Assembly (NCBI GenBank): GCA_021847685.1
Contig: JAJZQE010000006.1
Span: 1-14,646, forward strand
DNA: 14,646 nt
Source of the DNA: a bacterium
GTDB lineage: Bacteria; Patescibacteriota; Saccharimonadia; Saccharimonadales; Saccharimonadaceae
Reading direction: 5' to 3'
Within the stretch, counting starts at the first letter, position 1, and each line of letters begins with the position of its first letter. The notes beneath the pieces are model-generated. The model ran no database searches, was not told the origin of the DNA, and saw only the letters and a list, made by a program, of their open reading frames with translations. This document shows, piece by piece, positions 1-5,073 of this stretch. The translations under genes and the position numbers were made by a program.

Positions 1-399
1 GTCAGTTGTTTTGCCGGTTGGCTTGAAGTCAAGAACGTGGATCTTTTTATCAAGGTTTGCAATTGTCAGGGCTTGGCGAATCGCAACACGTTTAGCAGTT
101 GTTGAAACGCGCTTCGTGTAGTTTTCGTTGCCACGTGGGCCAAAGACGATACCGCCACCGCGCCAGATTGGGTTTCGTGATGAACCAAATCGTGCTCGGC
201 CAGTACCTTTTTGTGCCCATGGCTTTTTACCACCACCACTCACTTCACCGCGCTGCTTGGTTGTAGCTGTTGCAAGGCGCGAGTTGGCAAGATATGAATC
301 GTAAGCTAGCTTTAGCAGTTCGTGGTTTGGGACCTCAACGTTAAAGATATCTTTTGGTAAAGCAGTTTTAGCTACTGCTGTTTTTGTAGTCTCAGCCAT
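1..399 (-). CDS. rplD: 50S ribosomal protein L4, N-terminal part (gene runs off the left edge)
   Basis: The reading frame starts at ATG 399-397 and stays open to base 1, giving the first 133 residues. L4 is a 23S rRNA-binding protein whose basic loop lines the exit tunnel; in several bacteria it also represses its own operon. The hallmark loop is visible at residues 58-89: KKPWAQKGTGRAR, then FGSSRNP, then WRGGG and FGP. It is preceded by an alanine/lysine/threonine-rich N-terminus of about 15 residues. The start overlaps the rplC stop by one base (TAATG), and a GGAGG ribosome binding site lies inside the last rplC codons, so translation is probably coupled to L3. The C-terminal globular part is outside the window. 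Identity is certain from the loop motif. Confidence 0.97.
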   Translation of the reverse strand, partial: MAETTKTAVAKTALPKDIFNVEVPNHELLKLAYDSYLANSRLATATTKQRGEVSGGGKKPWAQKGTGRARFGSSRNPIWRGGGIVFGPRGNENYTKRVSTTAKRVAIRQALTIANLDKKIHVLDFKPTGKTTD

Positions 400-1013
400 T
401 ATGCTTTTCCTCCGATAATTATCAAGCCTTTTTTAGGACCCGGTACAGCACCACGAAGACCAATCAGATTGTGGCTAGGATCAACGTAGGCAACGACAAG
501 GTTCTTGACCGTTACTTGGTCGTGTCCCATGCGTCCAGCCATGCGCTTGCCCTTGAAAACCTTCTGTGGGTACATTGACCCAATCGATCCCGGCTTACGA
601 ACGTTGCCGTTACCACCGTGGGTTGCCTTGCTAGTATTAAAGTTGTGGCGTTTTACAGTTCCTGCAAAACCCTTTCCTTTGCTTGTACCGGTGGCGTCAA
701 CGATGTCGCCTAGTGCAAAGGTTGTTACGTCAAACGTGCTTCCTACCGAGAGGCCTTCTGGTAGTTCTGTTACACGTATTTCCCGAATGTGTTTCGGGGT
801 CACTTTGGCGGACTTTGTGTGTCCAGCCACGGCCTTGCTCAGGTTCTTACCCTCACCATATGCCATCTGTACTGCAGTGTAACCGTCGGTTTCGACAGTC
901 TTTACCTGAGTCACAGTCACAGGGCCAGCTTGAATAAGTGTCACGGGAATCGCAACACCACTTTCGCTGATGATTTGGGTCATACCAATTTTGGTACCGA
1001 GAAGTGCTTTCAT
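399..1013 (-). CDS. rplC: 50S ribosomal protein L3
   Basis: This 204-residue protein has the usual length of bacterial L3, which binds 23S rRNA early in assembly and sends a loop to the peptidyl-transferase centre. It opens with MKALLGTKIGMTQI, the standard L3 N-terminus. Residues 112-127 (KGKGFAGTVKRHNFN) and 142-163 (GSIG, then KVFKGKRMAGRMG) are the conserved central loop region. It is the first gene of a unit running into rplD. In this window rpsJ, normally the first gene of an S10 operon, is a separate unit upstream, with a plus-strand gene in between. The ATG has only a weak AAAGGG two bases upstream; a better GGAG lies 10 bases upstream, inside a hairpin arm (see the leader feature). 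Stop is TAA. Confidence 0.97.
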   Translation of the reverse strand: MKALLGTKIGMTQIISESGVAIPVTLIQAGPVTVTQVKTVETDGYTAVQMAYGEGKNLSKAVAGHTKSAKVTPKHIREIRVTELPEGLSVGSTFDVTTFALGDIVDATGTSKGKGFAGTVKRHNFNTSKATHGGNGNVRKPGSIGSMYPQKVFKGKRMAGRMGHDQVTVKNLVVAYVDPSHNLIGLRGAVPGPKKGLIIIGGKA

Positions 1014-1090
1014 AGCCCTTTTGCTCCCACTTAAAATTCTTGGTGGGAGGCAGTATCTAATCTGTTAGACTTACCAATTCACCAAGAATT
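1014..1090 (-). promoter_or_regulatory. rplC leader with two mutually exclusive helices
   Basis: On the minus-strand transcript, segment A (1090-1080, AATTCTTGGTG) is perfectly complementary over 11 bases to segment B (1045-1035, CACCAAGAATT). A second helix pairs CTCCCAC (1049-1043) with GTGGGAG (1030-1024) over 7 bases. The two share bases 1043-1045, so they cannot form together. The downstream GTGGGAG arm contains the GGAG most likely used as ribosome binding site for rplC. A:B pairing would leave it free and the other helix would mask it. L4, encoded by the next gene, is a known autoregulator of S10 operons in other bacteria, so it is a reasonable but unproven ligand. The pairing is seen; the switch function is inferred. 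Confidence 0.5.
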
Positions 1091-1121
1091 ATTTACTATT
1101 TTCGTAATAAGTTACCGTCTA

Positions 1122-1150
1122 ACGTTATCACACTATCTGTTAATAGTCAA
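1122..1150 (-). promoter_or_regulatory. possible promoter of the rplC-rplD unit
   Basis: On the minus strand a TTGACT -35 box (1150-1145) is followed after 17 bases by TAACGT (1127-1122), a poor -10 match. It would give a leader of roughly 100 bases containing both arms of the leader helices. Other -10 alignments in this A+T-rich stretch are possible, so the exact promoter is uncertain. Confidence 0.3.
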
Positions 1151-1157
1151 TTGTATG

Positions 1158-1184
1158 GTGTATAAAAATACTGTTTTTATACAC
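1158..1184. repeat. perfect 11-bp palindrome between divergent promoters
   Basis: GTGTATAAAAA (1158-1168) and TTTTTATACAC (1174-1184) are perfect inverted repeats around the 5-base centre TACTG. The palindrome lies in the intergenic region between the minus-strand rplC unit and the plus-strand small ORF, immediately upstream of both promoter candidates. It could be an operator for a dimeric repressor or a cruciform/hairpin; the short T-run could also act as a weak terminator. The symmetry is seen, the role is not known. Confidence 0.55.
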
Positions 1185-1191
1185 ATTGAGC

Positions 1192-1220
1192 TTGTGTTTA
1201 TCCTACTATTTCGTCATACT
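1192..1220 (+). promoter_or_regulatory. probable promoter of the small membrane-protein gene
   Basis: TTGTGT (1192-1197), a 17-base spacer and CATACT (1215-1220) form a sigma-70-like promoter on the plus strand. It would give a leader of about 25 bases ending in the strong AGGAG ribosome binding site at 1242-1246. Confidence 0.45.
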
Positions 1221-1250
1221 GATGTCATATAACTATTATTTAGGAGCTAT

Positions 1251-1529
1251 ATGGCCAATACCAAGATAAAATCTGTAAAGAAAAACACCGGTAAAGCAAA
1301 GGTTCCATTTAAAAGGTCTGTTCTTATAAAGTCACTTGATGATATTGATGCGCCGATGAAATCATTTAAGGTTAGTCGTGATACTTTGCCATTTTTTGAC
1401 ATGCACATTACCAGGCAAACAGTTTACTGGTTAATCCTGATGGCTTTTATTATGATTATGCAGCTGTCGATTCTGATTGCGCAGCTTAATATCCTTAAAG
1501 CAACCGATAGTCTTACTACTTTACTCTAG
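1251..1529 (+). CDS. small single-pass membrane protein of unknown function
   Basis: This 92-residue ORF is the only well-supported plus-strand protein gene. It has a promoter candidate, an AGGAG ribosome binding site four bases before the ATG, and a strong terminator 12 bases after its TAG stop. The first ~30 residues are lysine-rich (NTKIKSVKKNTGKAKVPFKR). A linker with acidic residues follows. Residues ~60-83 are a hydrophobic membrane segment beginning YWLILMAFIMIM. A short tail of about nine residues follows. The positive N-terminus predicts an N-in, C-out topology. I do not recognise a family. It sits inverted between rpsJ and rplC and so interrupts the usual S10 gene order. The translation signals make it likely to be real; function is unknown. 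Confidence 0.7.
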   Translation: MANTKIKSVKKNTGKAKVPFKRSVLIKSLDDIDAPMKSFKVSRDTLPFFDMHITRQTVYWLILMAFIMIMQLSILIAQLNILKATDSLTTLL

Positions 1530-1540
1530 ACAGACCCAGA

Positions 1541-1580
1541 TAATTAAAATAACCTCGTAGTTGCGAGGTTATTTTAATTA
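1541..1580. terminator. bidirectional intrinsic terminator between the small ORF and rpsJ
   Basis: Seventeen perfectly paired bases, 1541-1557 and 1564-1580, surround a 6-base loop (TAGTTG). The core CCTCG/CGAGG is flanked by A/T tracts on both sides, so it can terminate the plus-strand small ORF and the convergent minus-strand rpsJ (stop at 1593). Confidence 0.88.
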
Positions 1581-1592
1581 TGTAAGTTTTAA

Positions 1593-1916
1593 TTACATGC
1601 GAATTTCGGCGTCGACACCTGCCGGCAAACTTAGGTTCTGCAAGCTGTCGATTGTCTTTGGCGTCGCGTTGGTGATATCTATCAAACGCTTGTGAACGCG
1701 CATTTCAAAGGCCTCACCACCCTTTTTGTAGACGTGCGGGCTTTTAACAACCGTAAACATGCTACGACGAGTTGGCAAGGGTACTGGTCCAGCAATGCTA
1801 GCACCGGTACGGATCGCCGTATCGATAATTTGTTTTGCCGACTGGTCAATAACTTTGTGGTCATAGGCCTTTAGTCGGATACGGATACGAAGTCCGCCCT
1901 CTTTTGTTTCTGCCAT
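1593..1916 (-). CDS. rpsJ: 30S ribosomal protein S10
   Basis: This 107-residue protein is a few residues longer than typical S10 (~102) because of an N-terminal MAETKEGG extension. S10 sits in the head of the 30S subunit and also partners NusB in antitermination. The conserved core is clear: RIRLKAYDHKVIDQSAKQI near residues 13-31, GPVPLPTRR at ~43-51 and HVYKKGGEAFEMRVHKRLIDI at ~61-81. An AAGGAG ribosome binding site precedes the ATG. A good promoter lies ~90 bases upstream and a terminator follows directly, so it appears monocistronic instead of heading the S10 operon. Stop is TAA. Confidence 0.97.
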   Translation of the reverse strand: MAETKEGGLRIRIRLKAYDHKVIDQSAKQIIDTAIRTGASIAGPVPLPTRRSMFTVVKSPHVYKKGGEAFEMRVHKRLIDITNATPKTIDSLQNLSLPAGVDAEIRM

Positions 1917-1997
1917 AGAAACTCCTTTATGTGCTATATCGTAACCTCTGACGGGGTGTAAAGTTACCGCCCGAGTTCTCGATATGATTAATAATAC
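1917..1997 (-). promoter_or_regulatory. structured 5' leader of rpsJ (candidate)
   Basis: The ~85-base leader predicted between the promoter and the rpsJ start can fold on itself. Outer arms CGATAT (1980-1985) and ATATCG (1936-1941) are complementary. GTTAC (1963-1967) pairs with GTAAC (1941-1945), sharing only base 1941. CGAG/CTCG (1972-1975/1978-1981) offers a small extra hairpin. Such nested pairing resembles autoregulatory ribosomal-protein leaders, but only one sequence is available, so chance pairing is possible. Confidence 0.35.
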
Positions 1998-2003
1998 CGT
2001 CGT

Positions 2004-2032
2004 AGTATAGCAGATTTATAGATATATGCAAA
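2004..2032 (-). promoter_or_regulatory. probable rpsJ promoter
   Basis: On the minus strand TTTGCA (2032-2027), a 17-base spacer and TATACT (2009-2004) form a good sigma-70-like promoter. Its -35 box overlaps the T-tract of the tuf terminator, so the tuf unit ends exactly where the rpsJ unit begins. Confidence 0.6.
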
Positions 2033-2060
2033 AATACCTCCGATCGCTCGGAGGTATTTT
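2031..2060 (-). terminator. intrinsic terminator after tuf
   Basis: A perfect 13-bp stem (2031-2043 with 2048-2060) closes on a TCGC tetraloop, with the core ACCTCCGA/TCGGAGGT and A/T tracts on both sides. It lies 38 bases beyond the tuf stop and is symmetrical enough to work in both directions. Confidence 0.92.
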
Positions 2061-2098
2061 GTCGTATTTGCTAACTTTTATCTTCTAAAAGCTATCTT

Positions 2099-3280
2099 CT
2101 ACTTAGTGATCTTGGTTACAACACCGGCACCAACAGTCTTACCACCTTCGCGAATAGCGAAGTTAAGACCTTGCTCCATAGCGATAGGCGCTAGAAGTGT
2201 TACCTTGAATGTCAATGTATCGCCAGGGATAACTAGCTCTTTGTCAGCTGGAAGTTCAACTTCACCGGTTACGTCAGTTGTACGGAAGTAAAACTGTGGT
2301 TTGTAACCCTTGCTAAATGGTGTGTGGCGGCCGCCTTCTTCCTTTTTAAGGATGTAAACTTCAGCTTCGAATTCGGTGTGTGGAGTTAAGCTACCAGGTT
2401 TTACAACAACTTGGCCGCGCTCGATTTGCTCACGCTCAATACCGCGTAGAAGCAGACCAGCGTTGTCACCAGCTTGACCTTGGTTAAGGCTCTTCTTGAA
2501 GGCCTCAATACCAGTTACAACTGAGTTTTGAGTTGGGTGAATACCAACGATTTCAACTGGGTCGTTAATCTTAACAATACCTTGCTCGATACGGCCGGTA
2601 GCAACAGTACCACGACCCTTAATTGAGAAGACGTCTTCGATTGGCATAAGAAATGGTTTGTCAAGTTCGCGAACTGGTTCATCGATGTAGCTGTCAAGTG
2701 CATCAACAAGCTCCATGATGGCATCTTCAGATGCAGCGTCGCCTTCTAGGGCCTTGGTTGCAGAACCCTTGATGATTGGAGCGTTTTCGTCGAAGCCGTT
2801 TTTGGCAAGAAGTTCACGGATGTCCATTTCAACTAGTTCAACTAGTTCAGGATCAGCAAGGTCCATCTTGTTTAGGAAAACAAGAATCTTTGGCACACCA
2901 ACTTGCTTGGCAAGCAAAACATGCTCGCGGGTTTGTGGCAATGGACCATCGTTTGCAGCAACCACAAGGATTGCGCCGTCGATTTGGGCAGCACCGGTGA
3001 TCATGTTTTTAACATAGTCGGCGTGACCTGGCATGTCAACGTGAGCGTAGTGACGCTTAGCTGACTCGTATTCCTGGTGAGACGAAGCAATGGTAATACC
3101 ACGGGCGCGCTCTTCAGGGGCGTTGTCAATTTGAGCGTATGCAACTGGCTTGTTAACAGCGCTTGGAAGTCGCTTTGCAAGTACAGTCGTAATAGCTGCA
3201 GTTAAAGTTGTTTTACCGTGGTCAACGTGACCCATGGTTCCAACGTTAACGTGAGGCTTGGTTCGATCGAAATCTGCCAT
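2099..3280 (-). CDS. tuf: translation elongation factor EF-Tu
   Basis: This 393-residue GTPase, of normal bacterial length, delivers aminoacyl-tRNA to the ribosomal A site. All nucleotide-binding motifs are canonical: P-loop GHVDHGKT (17-24), switch I RGITI (60-64), DMPGH (82-86, Met where Cys is usual), NKMD (137-140) and GSA (172-174). Domains 2 and 3 follow without gaps, with GRGTVATGRIEQG and HTPFSKGYKPQFYFRTTDVTG recognisable. Stop is TAG. It has a consensus-quality promoter and its own terminator, so it is transcribed alone or with little read-through from the upstream 530-aa gene. An AAGGAG site lies 13 bases before the ATG, slightly far. The normal G4 motif here is a useful contrast with the altered one in the neighbouring EF-G gene. 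Confidence 0.98.
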   Translation of the reverse strand: MADFDRTKPHVNVGTMGHVDHGKTTLTAAITTVLAKRLPSAVNKPVAYAQIDNAPEERARGITIASSHQEYESAKRHYAHVDMPGHADYVKNMITGAAQIDGAILVVAANDGPLPQTREHVLLAKQVGVPKILVFLNKMDLADPELVELVEMDIRELLAKNGFDENAPIIKGSATKALEGDAASEDAIMELVDALDSYIDEPVRELDKPFLMPIEDVFSIKGRGTVATGRIEQGIVKINDPVEIVGIHPTQNSVVTGIEAFKKSLNQGQAGDNAGLLLRGIEREQIERGQVVVKPGSLTPHTEFEAEVYILKKEEGGRHTPFSKGYKPQFYFRTTDVTGEVELPADKELVIPGDTLTFKVTLLAPIAMEQGLNFAIREGGKTVGAGVVTKITK

Positions 3281-3348
3281 TTTAGTTTATTATCTCCTTA
3301 AATTATTTTTCGCACGAGAGCAACATAGTCTCACGACGTATGTACCAG

Positions 3349-3377
3349 ATTATACAGATTTAAACCGCAGTTGTAAA
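3349..3377 (-). promoter_or_regulatory. strong tuf promoter
   Basis: On the minus strand TTTACA (3377-3372) and a perfect TATAAT (3354-3349) are separated by 17 bases. This is the best promoter match in the window. It begins 12 bases past the stop of the upstream gene and gives a leader of about 60 bases. Confidence 0.8.
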
Positions 3378-3388
3378 CAGTTAGACTG

Positions 3389-4981
3389 CTATTTATCACT
3401 ATCCAAATATTCAGCAATAAGTTGGTCTATAATCGCTAAGGCCTCTTTCTGACGCGACCTCACTTTATTATTTAAAGCATGGTTGGTATTAAACAAGGCT
3501 GAAATGACGCGTTGACGACGCGACATAGTATCATACTTAATCTCACCTCGCTTCATTAAACCCGCAGACACCATTCGATCACGACCAGTTCTTGTAGCAA
3601 GAAGATTAGAGCTGCTCAAAGCTCGAATAACACTGCCTCGCATAACATCATCCTCAAATAGACGGTCTTCCTTTAATCCTTCTATCACCCCTATCGCTTC
3701 ATCCCGCAGTTTATCTTGCCAAATTTGCCCATCATTACACTCCACACGGTTATCCATGGCCGCCACACACTCCGTATTATCGGCTTGGCTTTCAATTTTT
3801 TTAAGTTCGGTAATATCTTCAGCAACTAATTCAACTGTTGTACTTTTAGATTGTGGGTTTAGTACGACCTCTTCAGTAGTTGGTATGACAACAACCTCGG
3901 ATAGCTTATCCCATTGGTCAGTAATTTGGCTATAATCTTCAGGGTTTTCATATACGGACGACTCAGTATCTAAATTTGGCGTTTTAACAGACCTGTAAAT
4001 CCGAGTACGGCGACGGAACTCGAGCTTACCATCAACGCGCTGTCGTAGATAACGCCAACCATATTGTAGAGATAGATTATGTTCGTCATTTAATTTTTGA
4101 GCAATTCTCTTGCCTTGAATTTTTGGACCAAGCAAGGTTGTGACGTTCGAACGGTGACTCTCACCGTCCACATCGGCAATATATAGTAATCTGGAGATTT
4201 GCTCGACAGTCACAACACGATCAGTTTGATCGGCTAAATATGCAGCAATAAATTCAGAGGCGCCTGGCGCTTCGATTGTTCGTTTAACGTGCTCAACGAT
4301 ATCAGCCTGATGCATTTTTTCATCAGGTGTCAGTGGAATGATATCTTTGGTATCAAACTCTTCGCCGGCCACTAAGTCAAATAGTAAGGCTCGATCCTCT
4401 GGCGATATAGCTTTCGGTATGGCCCACGCCTCACTGTAATAGTTAGCAAGAGAGTAATTTGTTTCGTCGAGTTTTTTGCAAGTAAGCGCCCGTTGTGCCA
4501 GTAAATGACTACGACGCATTCGATCAGATCGTTCTTTCTCATGTTCTCCGAATTCGTGAATCTCATCGGTTTTGCGTGGTGCCAGCTCGGCGGCTAACTC
4601 AACCTCATCTTGTAGGCGCTCGCTAATTGATGTTAGGGCCGCAATCTGTTCGTCGATGAGTGCAATTTGGCGCTCAAGATCAAGCGCCGCTCGTGCCCGA
4701 CCTTCGTAGTCAAGAACTTGAGCCTTTTCTAGTAAATTTTGAAATGTGTCAATTTGCTCATCAGATATACCAACACGTGTTAGCTGCTTAAGCTCTTCAT
4801 AGGTTAAGACACCTGTTCGGTCAAAACGTCGGTTTTGATCAAAAATATCTTGATTTAGTTGGCTAATTTCACTACTACCAACTGGCTGCTCGGGAAGAAC
4901 CGAATTGTCGTCTAAGAATTCATAATTTGGCGTTAGCGATTTAACGTCAATCAGGGGTTTCATCTCTTTAAAGTCAAACAT
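3389..4981 (-). CDS. uncharacterised 530-aa soluble protein between fusA and tuf
   Basis: I do not recognise a family. The protein has no signal peptide or membrane segment and is highly charged. Residues ~85-165 are a long helix-rich stretch (for example LDLERQIALIDEQIAALTSI) likely to form a coiled coil. Residues ~255-330 look like a compact helical or winged-helix-type module ending in a very basic strand, LEFRRRTRIYR, which could touch nucleic acid. Residues ~335-410 are acidic and low in structure. A second basic helical region covers ~425-530. It lies between two elongation-factor genes but has its own promoter directly at the ATG, implying a leaderless mRNA, and a TAG stop. A role in translation or transcription control is suggested only by position and by the basic modules. 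The uninterrupted 530 codons make the gene certain. Confidence 0.9.
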   Translation of the reverse strand: MFDFKEMKPLIDVKSLTPNYEFLDDNSVLPEQPVGSSEISQLNQDIFDQNRRFDRTGVLTYEELKQLTRVGISDEQIDTFQNLLEKAQVLDYEGRARAALDLERQIALIDEQIAALTSISERLQDEVELAAELAPRKTDEIHEFGEHEKERSDRMRRSHLLAQRALTCKKLDETNYSLANYYSEAWAIPKAISPEDRALLFDLVAGEEFDTKDIIPLTPDEKMHQADIVEHVKRTIEAPGASEFIAAYLADQTDRVVTVEQISRLLYIADVDGESHRSNVTTLLGPKIQGKRIAQKLNDEHNLSLQYGWRYLRQRVDGKLEFRRRTRIYRSVKTPNLDTESSVYENPEDYSQITDQWDKLSEVVVIPTTEEVVLNPQSKSTTVELVAEDITELKKIESQADNTECVAAMDNRVECNDGQIWQDKLRDEAIGVIEGLKEDRLFEDDVMRGSVIRALSSSNLLATRTGRDRMVSAGLMKRGEIKYDTMSRRQRVISALFNTNHALNNKVRSRQKEALAIIDQLIAEYLDSDK

Positions 4982-4990
4982 TGTGCAAAT

Positions 4991-5019
4991 ATGATATCAC
5001 AGAATTGACTATTTTGCAA
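4991..5019 (-). promoter_or_regulatory. promoter of the 530-aa gene, implying a leaderless transcript
   Basis: On the minus strand TTGCAA (5019-5014), a 17-base spacer and TATCAT (4996-4991) form a promoter whose -10 box ends only 9 bases before the ATG at 4981. Initiation at the usual ~7 bases past the -10 would give a 5' UTR of about 2-3 bases. No ribosome binding site is present, consistent with leaderless translation. Confidence 0.6.
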
Positions 5020-5026
5020 TGGTATT

Positions 5027-5056
5027 AATAACTCCTCTTTTTGCGGAGGAGTTATT
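5027..5056 (-). terminator. intrinsic terminator after fusA
   Basis: AATAACTCCTC (5027-5037) and GAGGAGTTATT (5046-5056) form a perfect 11-bp stem with an 8-base loop. It lies 17 bases past the fusA stop. The following tract on the minus strand is A/T-rich but lacks a long uninterrupted U run, so efficiency is uncertain. Confidence 0.75.
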
Positions 5057-5073
5057 ATGTGCTTATTTTAACT

